Origin: Viscum album
Lineage: Eukaryota; Streptophyta; Magnoliopsida; Santalales; Viscaceae
Assembly (NCBI GenBank): GCA_963277665.1
Contig: OY728130.1
Coordinates: 1,363,802,393 to 1,363,866,392, forward strand
DNA: 64,000 bases
Direction: 5' to 3'
The position numbers were made by a program, and so were the translations under genes. The notes beneath the pieces are model-generated. The model had not been told where the DNA came from. It did not search any database and saw nothing but the letters and a program-made list of their open reading frames with translations. Every line of letters starts with the position of its first letter. Position 1 is the stretch's first letter. Positions 1-11,164 of the stretch are shown here, in pieces.

Positions 1-1165
1 TTCATTTGTGTTCATAATTGTTGGTAGAAGTTCAATGTTAGGGGATTCAGACAGACTATCAGATGCTAGATAAGAATTTATAGTGGATGTCGCCACTGAA
101 GATTTTGCAACGTAAATTTATGTAGAGAAAAATATATTGTTAATAAGTAAATTAATTTTCAGTTATGGAATTAGGAAACTGACCATAGTTATGTCGTTTT
201 GTCATCATTAGTCTGCTCTATACCCTTTCATTTGTACAGTTAGATGGGTAATTCAAGTTTGTATTCGACCGAGCAGACAACTGCCCAACATCTATAATAC
301 AAATAAATTAGTATGAAAGATTACAGTTTGTATGAATTGTTCTGTGGAACATCTAAAATATTCTATAGGTTAATGTGAACTAAACTAAACATTTATACAT
401 AAAGATGATAATGGTATTTGTGTGACTCCACATGTGATGCCACCTACTGATACTGATTTACTTTACTGAGTACCAGAATGGTTGGCAGATGACATAGAAT
501 GGTCTGTAGTAGTTGTCGGCACTGATCATGTTGCAAGTGTAGTGAGTATTTCTACTGTATATAGGTTTGTAAGAATAATAGAACATTTTCAAGGGTACAT
601 AATAGACAACTCACAAATTGTCTGTCGTTCCTTCATAAGTAGCCTTTGTTGCATCCTTGCATTTTTAGAGTTCGACGGATCAGAAAACTCACAAACCGAT
701 TCCATTGCATCCTTGCAATACAAGTTTGCATTTGATCGAGTAGACAAGTTCCCACACTCTGTAATAAATGTAAGTAAGTATGTATGGTTTTGTTTAATAC
801 GAAATGTAATATGAAACATTGCAAATATGCTACAGGTTAATGAAAATAGAACTAACCATTTATACATAGAGACGTTAATGGCATGCGTGTGACCGCATGT
901 GTGATGCTAGATATTGATACTGATTCACTCAAATCAGGAATATAATGGTTGGTAGATGGCATAGAATAGTCTCCAGTACTTGTCGCTGCTGATCATGTTG
1001 CAAGTGTAATGAGTGAAACAATTTAACAAAGGACAGTAAACATAAAAGAACTTTTTCAAGGGTACTTGATACATAACTCACATACTGCCTGTCATTTATT
1101 CATTAGTAGCCTTCATTGCATCCTTACATCCTTATAGTTCGATGAAAAATTCATGTTTGATTGTT
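1..1165. repeat. Tandem repeat, period about 465 bp, 2 to 2.5 diverged copies
   Basis: Matching landmarks recur at a constant offset. The motif around 'GTTTGTATTCGACCGAGCAG' at 258 recurs at 722, 'ATGGTTGGCAGATGACATAG' at 477 recurs at 943, 'CATTTATACATA' at about 390 recurs at about 857, and 'TTGCATCCTTGC' at about 648 recurs as a variant near 1115. The copies differ by many substitutions. The 110-aa frame at 482-814 crosses a unit junction, resembles nothing I know, and I do not treat it as a gene. It could be a satellite fragment or tandem repeats inside an LTR. Confidence 0.7.
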
Positions 1166-1600
1166 TTATCTTTATAGATTACATTCAAGGTGTGTAGTAA
1201 GAGCTTATTATGCACAAAAGACATAACAATCACAAAATTTTACATAATAAATGAAAATATGAAGCAGGATTTAACAGACAACAGTAGACATTAATGTTTA
1301 ATGTATTTCTTCTCATATCAGCTTACCAGATTTGCGTGTGGATATCCTTATGGATAATGAATTTGTAGTTTAAAAAAGCCAAAAAAATAACAATAGAAAG
1401 CTTCATTGGATTTTCTATATTGGGAAGCTTGTATTTCCAATTCAGACAACTAAATATGCAGTTGGATATCAACATGATTCACCGAAATGAGATCATAGTA
1501 ATATGCAACTAAATTTGCACAATAAACCATTGTAGAAGAGTTTTTTATTGAAATCGTTACTGAATATTAAAAATATGGGAACTGAAAACGAACATTTAGA
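1166..1600. other. Unassigned A+T-rich stretch
   Basis: No ORF, RNA gene or recognisable element end was seen. It follows the 465-bp tandem repeat and leads into a G+C-richer block. Confidence 0.4.
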
Positions 1601-2460
1601 GAATTGAATTGATACTATATTTTCAGTTTAAAGGATGAAGCCTCTCCATTACGAAAATCAATTCATACCGGTGCTGCGTAGATGATGCAGATGAGAAGAA
1701 GAATAGCAAGAAGGCTGTTGATATGGGAAGGATACTTATGTTGAATTCGGAAACCTTTTACTCACGTTAATACCGGCCTATAATAAGAAAATGTATGGCA
1801 GGTGAAAACGTATGGACTGTATGTTATGCAAATTATCAAGCATGGAATTTATTCAAAGATAATACAATTGATTTAAGTTTTTGGAAGATCACCTGGACAA
1901 AGTGTGATGTGGTTGAGAGGAAATCGCGAACCGGTCATGAAATTTGGTTGTACGACTATGCGTTTCAACACGATGGTTGAATATGCTGTAGCCAGTGCAA
2001 TGAAGAAGACGAAGTGAGAGGATGTCTCACTTGAAGAAAGGCTAGAGGTAGATGAGGACAGATCAAGGATTCTGCGACAACCCTAGGTCGTGAGTATATT
2101 TGAGATGACCGCGAACGGGATATGCATAACACGTCGATAGTACAGTCGACTGCTGGAGAAGGTGCTATGAGGGGATACGCCTGGAAGTTGAAGTCAAAAT
2201 AGGTACCTGGTGATCAGAGATAGACGGGTTGCAGACCTTGATCGCGAGGAAAGCGATGGAGGGAGTACGCTGGACAGCTAGGTGAAGACCCACACGTATA
2301 TCTACGGAAGGAATTATGGGAGCGATGTAGGTACGCAGAGGTGAAAAAAATGAAACCACTGGGCGGAGGTACATGGAAATATGGTTGATTGACAAGTTAG
2401 ATAAATGGGATGTGGATGTATAGTGGAGGGACACGTGGAAGGTAGAGATGTAAGGATTTG
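1600..2460. other. G+C-richer, CpG-retaining block of unknown origin
   Basis: This block keeps many CG dinucleotides and is purine-rich on the plus strand, unlike the eroded DNA on both sides. A 61-codon plus frame (1795-1980) and an 89-codon minus frame (2165-2434) match no family I recognise. The right edge falls abruptly at about 2460, where a gypsy LTR piece begins. It may be a younger insertion, the LTR or interior of an unrecognised element, or an exon fragment of a decayed gene. Neither terminal inverted repeats nor a target-site duplication could be found by eye. Confidence 0.35.
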
Positions 2461-2469
2461 TATAGTTAG

Positions 2470-2995
2470 TATATTATATAAAATTAACACAAATATAATA
2501 TTAAAATTTAGATTTCAAAAAATTATTTTATTTTTTTAAAATAAATTTTCTAAAAGAGTTATAAATTAATTTTAAATTATATAAAAAAATTAAGAGTATA
2601 CTTCCTTTTAGAAAAAATATATTATTTTTTTTCTGAAGAAATTTCATTTTCTTTCAAATGGTTATTATTTTATTAATAATTAATTGATAACCATTTAATT
2701 TATTTTATACTTCTATAAACCATTCAATTTTAGTAATTTATTTAGTACTATTAATACCCACCAACTTAACGACTTGGTTATAATGTTTATGTATAAATAA
2801 TAATATTTAACCAAGTACCATGTTTCTTTCAAACCCGATGTTGTGTGCATTATAAGCTATTGAAGAGATTGAATATATTTAAAGAGAAATATATCACAAT
2901 GTATCAGGGTAATAACTTATATACTATAATTGATCTTTAATGTCATATATTCTATCGAATATGATGTTCCTCTTTTAAAATATTTTGGTGTTATA
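2470..2995 (-). repeat. Truncated LTR fragment related to the 19595-29089 gypsy element
   Basis: The segment holding 'CCCACCAACTTAACGACTTG' (about 2758) and 'GATGTTGTG' (about 2838), ending near 'TTTTGGTGTTATA' (about 2995), parallels the outer end of the LTR at 28500-29089. There 'CCCACCAATTTAACGACTAG' and 'GATGTTGTGGGAAACC' precede the terminus GGTGTTACA. In that family the minus strand is the coding sense. Only the first 0.5 kb or so (in element sense) survives. Confidence 0.5.
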
Positions 2996-4164
2996 GGTAG
3001 AGGATAATTTTTAAAATTAAAAATAAATTTTTCTAAAAACTATTTTATATTTAGATTTATACATTCATATTAATATTGATTTATGATAATTATAGGAATT
3101 TAATAATGAAAAATTAATTCCATAGTTGAAATCAAGAGGTTCAAATTTGGAAAATATGTCTCTTTTATATTTAATCATAACGAATAGTAAACATGATAAA
3201 AAATTGTTACCACAGTAAAGGATAAATCGACCAAATAAGCATAAAAATAACTTGAAAAGTCTTTAAAATCACCATATAAACTTTACTTTATACTATTTAT
3301 GTAGTTTAAATTCTTCATAATCATATATTTATCAATTTTATGACTACTTTTATCATTTTTTATTTATTAAATACCTATATAATATTTTAAGTAATGGTAA
3401 ATACAAAATTGCACACTCTTGCTTTTAGATTTCCCTTAAATGTCCAAATAGAGACAAATATTAGTTTCAAATGAATATTAAATTTAATTTTTATTAAATC
3501 AAATTATTTTTACAATGATAATTAATTTCTAATTTCTATTGGTTATATATTTATCTTATACATTTATACAACGATAACACATTATTAGCGAAAGTAGTGG
3601 AGAAATCAATGAATTTTATGAAAAAACTAAAAGTAATGTGTTTTGGATGAATTATGTTTCCATGTGAATTTTATAGTTAATAATAATGTATATATGGTTA
3701 AATTTATTATAATAAAAATTTAGTTTATTTATTGATTCCTTTATACTTAAATTATATGACTTATTCTTAAAATGAATTCAATATTATTTTACGTTAAATA
3801 TATTTTATTAAATTGTTTAAAAATCAAAAAAATTTGGAAACAAGAAAAGTATGATAAAAAATGGTCTAAAATTTAATCCGTTTTCCATTTATGATCCTAT
3901 TTTTACATTATAAGTAAAATTAAAATCCTTTAACAGTGATATAGTTGTTATTGCAATTATGGTAAACATTAGTTAACAATGTGGTTAGACAAAAATATAA
4001 TTTTTAAAATAGCACCAAATCCTACTATTTTTTTGGGATGATTGGATATAAATATTAAATTATATAATAATATAAATTCTATCCACATGGTGCCACATGA
4101 ATCTAAAAATGAATTTGTTTTGTTAAAAACTTTTTATTAATTTCACGTGTTTCCTTTATTTCAA

Positions 4165-4173
4165 TATAAAAGG
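4165..4173 (+). promoter_or_regulatory. TATA box of LTR copy A
   Basis: TATAAAAGG followed by GACACTCACAC. The homologous sites are TATAAAATG at 33925 (copy B) and CATAAAAGG at 51064 (copy C). It would drive plus-strand transcription of the element. Confidence 0.6.
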
Positions 4174-4469
4174 ACACTCACACTCTCTCTTCATTACACA
4201 ACATTGAGTAAACTATATAGACCAAAACCTAAATAATTATATTCTAAACATCCTTAAATATAAATTTTATGTCTTATATTTATAAAACACCATTAAATGG
4301 GTCTTTAATAAGGGGTCTAATGGAATTCTACTGAAAAAGTTGTAATCATCTTTACCAACTCTTCCATATTTACTTATTCTTCAATATACTCAAAATATAT
4401 AGTGATGATTATAAAATAAAAACAAAAATATAATAAATATACTTATTTTGTTTTAAAAAATATGATACA

Positions 4470-4770
4470 ACCATTTTCTATATATTTTACAACATATGGA
4501 AACTGAGAACATCTCTCTTTCATACATACAACTTACAGTCTCCACATAGTAGTGTAATTCATTTTCCATCATCATTTTTCTTGGATTCTTATATTGATGA
4601 AATTAATGAATATGTATTATATTTATGAATTTATTATTATTATATAAATATAACATTTCATTTCCCTTATTACCCTTCTACCCATTATAAATGATAATGT
4701 TTCTTATGAGTATGTGTGGACAATGACCCCCAAGAAGCCTGTGTGAATCATTTTTCATTTTTAAAATTCA
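4470..4770 (+). repeat. About 190-bp tandem repeats downstream of the TATA box in LTR A
   Basis: Two units are visible, with matching blocks starting near 4516 and 4704. They parallel three units in copy C at 51410, 51599 and 51788 and three in copy B near 34139, 34323 and 34526. The shared core resembles CATACGTACGACCTACC followed by TCTCCATGAAGT. Confidence 0.5.
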
Positions 4771-4805
4771 TGGTTGAATTTATATATGTATAAAATAAAT
4801 AAATA

Positions 4806-4822
4806 ATATATATATATATATA
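4806..4822. repeat. (TA)n microsatellite
   Basis: Uninterrupted TA run of about 8 units inside LTR copy A. Confidence 0.9.
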
Positions 4823-6875
4823 ATTATTAACAATATTTAGATGATGGGACCATGATAAATATTAAAGGACCTATACAACTAAAAAAAAACATATAAGAAA
4901 AATAGAACATTTAACATTAAAAAATGAAAAGTTTAATAATGAATTATTAATAAATGGGTATTAAAATGTAATAAGTTGATAATATATGATATTATAAGTA
5001 TGTAAATTTTTGTTTAATATAAATATAATAAAATTAAAAGATTATACATTATGGTAAAATTACATATAATGTAAGTCATACGTGAGGTAATGGTTTTTCA
5101 TCTAACTTCTATTTCTGTGATACATATTCCATATTCACCAATAATATCCTTTGTGTGATTTATGTACTACCATTGAATTTTTTTATTATTTTCATGATTT
5201 TTTTGGATATAAATTAAAATATTAGGTTTTATTATTCATTATTATTTTATTTGGTGATTACCTAAATTGTAAGGGGTTTTCATATCAATTTCTCATCAAT
5301 GAGACTAATGTTTTATTAAATAACTAACATCTTTTATATACTATATTTATTACCATTTTGAAATAGAATATAATTAAATCACCTTTATTAACTATATTGT
5401 ATCATTCCATTAATTTTTTATCTTTTAATGTGTTTTATTGAAATGTCAATAACACCATTATGTTTTAATTCACAATATCATCCATATTCAAGATTATTTA
5501 TGTTTTAAGATTAAATTGGTGGAAGTATATGATATTTTTAGTTAAAAATATATTAATTTTTATTAAATTTGTTTATTTTGGGGAATTACATTTTTTTATT
5601 TCATTTTCATCTATTTAATTACCCATGATATTGAAATAATGTTTTTATGGAAAACACACTTAACTTTTCTTTCATTTGAGATTTTTTTCATATAAGTTGA
5701 TGTTTTTATTAAAGAGTTTTCTAGAATGTTTCTAATATTGTATCATGATTTATTAATGTCACTTTTACCCATGTTGAACTTTTTATAAAACATTTTGAAA
5801 GGAATCTTCTTTTTATTTTCTAAATGATGTGGTTTTTACTGAAGGTTTGAATAGAATCTATGCTGTTTTACTTACACCGCAAGAAAATATTTTACCACTT
5901 TCATGAATACTATTTTATTTGATGATTCAATTAAATGATTCTATGTTTTTTCAATTAATTTTTTTTAATAATACTTATAAATGTTTTATATTTTAAATAA
6001 GTGATTTTAAAATGAATAGTGTATTATCCTCCAGAAATAACCCTATGTTATATTAAATATACTTTCATATAGGTCAAATTACTTTATAGAATGATATTCA
6101 TTAATAAAGATATAAAATTATTATACCATCCAACACATTTATATATATAACTTATAATCATTTTTACTTGGAAAAGTATGGAAATTCCAAATAAAAATTC
6201 TTATAACAAGGATAATTGTTGATTATTTAAGAATATTGATAATGTTGTTTTTTATTCATATGGTAAATGAATTAGAATTATTATGTGAAGGGTGGGGTAT
6301 TAAATTTCATAGCCCCTTAATCCATCTGTAGGTATCATGAGGAATGTTTTTGGGTATTTTCCCAAGGCCTACCCATTGAAAGATGTATTAGATTGAATCC
6401 TCATAAGTATATTTAAATAGTCTCACTTTATCCATTCCATCATTATGGAATCATTTTTTGATGTCCCTAGGATTATTAAAATTATTCTATCAATGGATAT
6501 GTTTCAAGATAATGAAATTATTTATATTGGGTTATTTTATCATCATTTATTCCTTCAATATTATTCATTACTTATTTATTATTGGATTATATATGATGTT
6601 TTTATTCCCTTAATAAGAATCTAAGATCAACCATTTGTTGTGATTTCATTCCTAGGGATCCAAAGATCTCTAATATGATTATTAATAATGGATATTCTAG
6701 ATATAATAATGATGTTCATAATGAAAATAAAATGTATTACTTTATGTGTTCAAATTAAACATGATATTCGATCATTTATCTAGATTATAAATATTAATTC
6801 ACTATTCGATCTCTTAGGATATGATCACTTCTATGTAATTAAATTGTAATAAAGTAGGAATTGGCTCTTTCAAAC

Positions 6876-6889
6876 TAGTATCATGGCCA
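6876..6889 (+). promoter_or_regulatory. Primer-binding site, eroded, after LTR A
   Basis: TAGTATCATGGCCA matches 11 of 14 bases of the plant initiator-Met tRNA primer-binding consensus TGGTATCAGAGCCA. It lies 3 bases after the CA that ends LTR A. Confidence 0.6.
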
Positions 6890-7196
6890 CTACACTCTAA
6901 ATTATAGATTATATCATCATTATAATATAGAGATAATAAATATTGTGGATACTACTAATGTAATAATATTGAAATAGTATATGGATGAAAATTCACATTA
7001 AGAATAATGTTGTGGATTTCAAATGATGATGTAGTTTCTTTAGAGGTAGGGTAATGTTTTTTTAAAATAATTTGAGTTCATATGTAGTGATTGATAAAGA
7101 TAATGATTTAATAGTTTATAATGATGGATAAGAACTATCTCATTTAATAAATGTACATTAATTAAAGGAGATGACTAAAATGTTATTGTAGAACAT
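6890..7196. other. Internal remnant of element A, interrupted by a gypsy insertion
   Basis: A+T-rich sequence between the primer-binding site of LTR A and the next element. It shows weak similarity to the first bases of the B element interior (about 36575-36620) and no coding signal. Confidence 0.4.
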
Positions 7197-9317
7197 TGTA
7201 ACATACTAGATAAAAGTACTCCTTTTCTTATTTAAGAGTTTAATTTTAGTTTCTTAGGGTATTGTTTTTTATTAGGAACATTAATTATAGAATCTTCTAG
7301 GTTATGGATGTAGTTTATATTCACATCCTGAATGAGGTTCATGTCTTGAATATGGTGTTTGGAGGAAGCCATAGAAATTGTTTAGAGTATGAAAAATTTA
7401 CAGGATGCGAAAAATTTTCCAAACATAAAATAGTCAATGGGAGTTAATTAAGTGTAGAAAAAAATAATTTTAGTTTATATGAAACTTAAACGATTCAATT
7501 TGGGAATATTAGATTCATGGCATGAATCCTTTGTAAGTTTTTGATTTTTTTGAATTTTACCCCTGAAATTCACCTGATATGTTTTTTCTTCCTTTTAAAA
7601 AACCATTGGTATTCTTTAAGGAAATTTTTGTAAATTATTATCCTTTTTTATCATTCCATTCTTGATTCTAGATCTATGGAGGTTTAATCTATTCTCCATA
7701 GTATGCATAATTTCTTCTTCTTCATTAACACTGGTCAAAATAACCACGTTGACTACATTTTCAAATTTGAAGTCACATGTTGTTGATCATGTGTTGACAA
7801 TTAATGTATGTTGCTTTTGAATCCACTGATAAATCATCTACTAAGGGCCATTACATTATTGGTTACAATATAGAAGGTGCATTTTCATTGGGGTATATTA
7901 TGATCTATCATCTCTACTATCTATTTTGTTCATGTAACAAGATTTTAATATGTGGGAATAATCTCTAGGCCATGTTTCATTTTGTTTGTGATCCTTCTAG
8001 TGTTAGTGGAGCCCTTCATGGTCATATGTGACCTAATTTTGTTGTATGTTGTTCTTTCTCCAGACTTTGTTGAAATAATCTTAATTCCACATGTTTGATA
8101 AATTATTTTATAAAAAAATTTGAATGATTTTTTTATGCGTAAATGGATTTTCAATAAAATATGGATTTCCCTTTGTTTTGGTAATAGACAATGGGTGTTT
8201 TAAAAATATTGTAAAATGGGGTTTTATGGTAGGTACGGTATAATAAAATGGCTGTCTAAAGTTGATTGTTCAAGGGGATTTATAAATGATATTGGAAATG
8301 CATCAAATGGGAAGCCTTAGATACATAGGTGGAAGGTGTATCTTAGGTCCATCATATATTTTATCATTAGGGGGTACACTCATGGGGTATTCCTCTGTTA
8401 GATAGGCATATTGTTCAACATAAATGATATTGAAATTATTAAGGTTCTATTTAGAGGGAGTTACTCTCCTCCATTAGACTATTGTTTTAGGGTATTGGGT
8501 GAGAACTATTCACTGATTTATGTACGAGTAGTCTGATAGCATGAACTGTTGTGATTGTTAGTGTGATTTACCTATGATTTAGAATCATATTGTTTTGTAT
8601 TATGATACCCCTACTATTACAATGATAAATTTTTGTGGAATTTAATATTGGAAACTAATTTCCTGGTTATTTTGGAACTTAGGATAAATTGAAATATTTA
8701 CTATCCCATTGATATAAAATATTTACCATTTTTCATTCTGTGTATTCATTAAAATGGGTATATTGGGTTTGTTTGTATAATTAATTTTCATGGAACACCC
8801 AAGTGGGATCCTACTAAGACTATTAAGCTCACACCCTATACATCCCTTCAATGGTGTATACAATTGGTTATGTATTTTGATGTATGAAAAGGAATGGTGA
8901 TGAAGTGAGGAAGCAAGGTTTCTACCAGATGGGTATGGGTAAGTGGTGAAGAGATGTTGTGACATTGCCTAGATTTTTAAATGGTGTATTCATTTATGTT
9001 TTAGTTAACCTTTGTAGTTGGATGTGTACTTTAGTTTTGTTCTGAATACTTTTATGTGTATCACTTTTTTTTGGATTCATTTAGTTATGTAATATATTTT
9101 ATATAGTTATTCTTTATATGTTCATTTATTTTATGTATGTAAATATGTCATATCATGTTCTTCAGGTTTCATGTAGTTGTTCCCTCTGGTTGTTGTTGAT
9201 TTCTGAATGCTAGTCACCAGCCCATAGGGATTGGGAACTCCATTCGTGTATGTGGTGGATTTGGATGAGTTCCCATATTTGAGGGTAACCCTAATTGATT
9301 CATTAAAGTTTGTTATA
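7197..9317 (+). repeat. 5' LTR of the gypsy relic
   Basis: It begins TGTAACATAC, typical of plant gypsy LTRs, and aligns along its length with 14053-16150. Matching blocks include 'TATGATCTATCAT' (7899 and about 14759), 'AGACTTTGTT' (8062 and about 14922), 'CATTAAAATG' followed by 'GATCCTACTAAG' (about 8748-8819 and 15594-15662), and 'TATGTGGTGGAT' (9247 and 16094). It ends at GTTATA (about 9317), an eroded GTTACA. The 60-100-codon minus frames here are chance openings. Confidence 0.75.
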
Positions 9318-9321
9318 ATTT

Positions 9322-9340
9322 TTTTTTTCAGGAGTCTATA
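9322..9340 (+). promoter_or_regulatory. Eroded primer-binding site of the gypsy relic
   Basis: TCAGGAGTCTA directly after the LTR is readable as a changed TATCAGAGCCTA, the initiator-Met tRNA site of this class. Support comes mainly from its position. Confidence 0.4.
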
Positions 9341-9884
9341 TCTTGGGATGTTTGGTAGACTAGAAATAGGAGTTTTGGAACATGATATGTAGTTTTCAGT
9401 GAGTTCATAACCAAATATATCAATGATAATACACATGTAACCATATAATTTTGGGATATGTGTCCCTTATGTTGAGTTCTTGATATTAATATTTTTTTAG
9501 TTATTATTTTCTAGTTTGAAAAGAGATTATCCTATTTTCTAATTTTTTTTTCTATTTTTGAAGAGTATTGATATACCTAAATGAGGGATTCCATGTGTTC
9601 AACAAGATGGTAAAGTAGATGATCCTCAAGGGAATACAACATTAGATCATAATCATGAATAGGAAATCATGTAGGTTGTTCTTTTCATGGAAAAAATTGT
9701 ACCACATTTCTAGAATCTAGTTGTGGAGTTATAACCAATAGTTAACATAGACATGGATTGATATTGAGAGTTTTTGCATAATAATAAACCATCCTTTAAG
9801 TGTAAAAAATATTCTAAAGAGGTATAGAACTAGCTGGAAAAAATAAATAAGGTCTTTGAATCTATGGATACACTTTATAATGTT
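9341..9884 (+). other. Leader and N-terminal gag region of the gypsy relic
   Basis: Sequence between the primer-binding site and the first recognisable gag homology. Nothing could be assigned. The 60-codon minus frame at 9729-9911 lies antisense to gag and is spurious. Confidence 0.4.
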
Positions 9885-10140
9885 GAGGTAAACTGCATGA
9901 TGTTCTAACATGAGGGTCCCATTAAGTGGTAGTGGGATTCAATGGTAGAACCGAATTGGTACATGAGATTAGTAAGGAAGGATCTAAATACACTCTTCTT
10001 CTAATATTTCTATCCTATGTATTTGATGATGGATACTTCATTAGAGTTTATCTCTTTACAGTAGGGAGATAATTTAGTGTTGGGGAACACAATTTAGTTA
10101 GAAAAACTTATTCTTTTTTCTCCGGAATTGGTGAAGAATG
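9885..10140 (+). pseudogene. gag: gag (capsid) relic, Ty3/gypsy
   Basis: Gag forms the virus-like particle. Conceptual reading, changing frame where needed, gives the plant Ty3/gypsy capsid signature. It shows a Trp-rich motif (WWWDSMVE, about 9935), a YPMY-like motif (about 10015), an 'SLEFISLQ' stretch (about 10040) and a degraded 'FSPELVK' region (about 10120). Several stops and frameshifts intervene. The usual plant gypsy gag is several hundred codons, so only the central capsid part is recognised. A Cys-His remnant may sit near 10490 (CTSCNHYN). The family assignment comes from this pattern and the downstream pol; no function remains. Confidence 0.65.
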
Positions 10141-11164
10141 ATTAGTTGAAAGATCTGAAATACCTACAAGTCTTATAACCATATATCATATCATATATAT
10201 TTATTTCTAATATTTATACCCATTAAGTGATATTAGAAATGGATTTATTATAATATATGAGTACGACATACAATATTGGTTGTTTTTTCCTTCTCTTTCA
10301 CTCATCAATTGCTTTAGGGATGTGTAGGGAATGAAGAGGAAGTGATATGATCATCACATGAGTGGTGGTGACTATTCACATCAGTGGGATGCCTATAAAC
10401 CATAATTTATATCCATTTGTGTTCCCTTTAATTGTTATCAGTTTTTAATGGTTGTGAATACCCAATATATATATTTTGAACCTGTGAAGATGTGCACTAG
10501 TTGTAACCACTACAACTATCTATAATGACTATGACATGCTATATATAAAATTCGTTATAGTCTAAGATTAATAGATATAAACGAAACTACGTCATAGTCA
10601 TAATCTTAGTATTATGTAAGGAAATTTCCACATGCCTCAGGAGAGAATAACCTTCATGTAGTAGAAGAGTTTCTGATAGAGGAAAACTCGAGTACAACAA
10701 TAGTGAGTGGTACTATCGTTTTTCATACTCTATCATGAATAACTTCATTGATTCATTTGAATACCACTTATTTAGATAATACTATTTTTTGATGTGTTAA
10801 AACAGATAATGAAGATCAAGTCATTTTTCATTGAGTTAGAAACACATCCTATGAATAATGAGATGTAGTTTTTTATGACTATATTGTTCTCATTTCATAG
10901 CTGACACAAAGTTTATTTCTAATTTTATCGTCATAAAATTGGAACAATTTGATTGATTTTCTTATGACTAATCATTTTTTGGTTGATTTTTATCATCATA
11001 GAGTTTTATTTTCCATAGTCAATGTGATCTATTGGTTTTTTTAGTTAGAGTGAGATATGAGATCTGGTTACACAAGACCCTTCCTCCAGGATCATAAGAT
11101 TCTATTTTCTTCTATTGTAGTAAATACTGATGTCATATTTTATATTTCTGATCTCAAAATTGTT
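10141..11164 (+). pseudogene. Probable gag C-terminus and protease region, beyond recognition
   Basis: By position this should encode the nucleocapsid and aspartic protease. I see only a possible Cys-His remnant at about 10490 and no clear DSGA-type protease motif. Stops occur in all frames. Confidence 0.35.

Larger units (their letters stand above)
3000..6872 (+). repeat. Long LTR, copy A (5'-truncated), same family as LTRs B and C
   Basis: From about 3160 this aligns with 32920-36553 (copy B) and 50060-53784 (copy C). Shared landmarks are a TATA-like box followed by GGACAC, about 190-bp internal repeats downstream of it, a 'GGGTGGGGTATTAAA'-type block near 6290, and a terminal block with 'GTAATAAAGTAGG' (about 6846). 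About 0.7 kb of the LTR start is missing compared with B, and an unrelated LTR piece lies upstream. It ends at about 6872 with CA, immediately before a primer-binding-site-like sequence, so it was a 5' LTR. No coding frame survives. Confidence 0.65.

Noticed and set aside
482..867. Overlapping frames of 110 aa (+) and 92 aa (-)
   Set aside because: They overlap antisense, cross a tandem-repeat junction and show no recognisable domain or splice context.
1795..1980. 61-aa plus-strand frame
   Set aside because: It lies in the less eroded block but matches no family I know and has no supporting context; kept only as part of that block.
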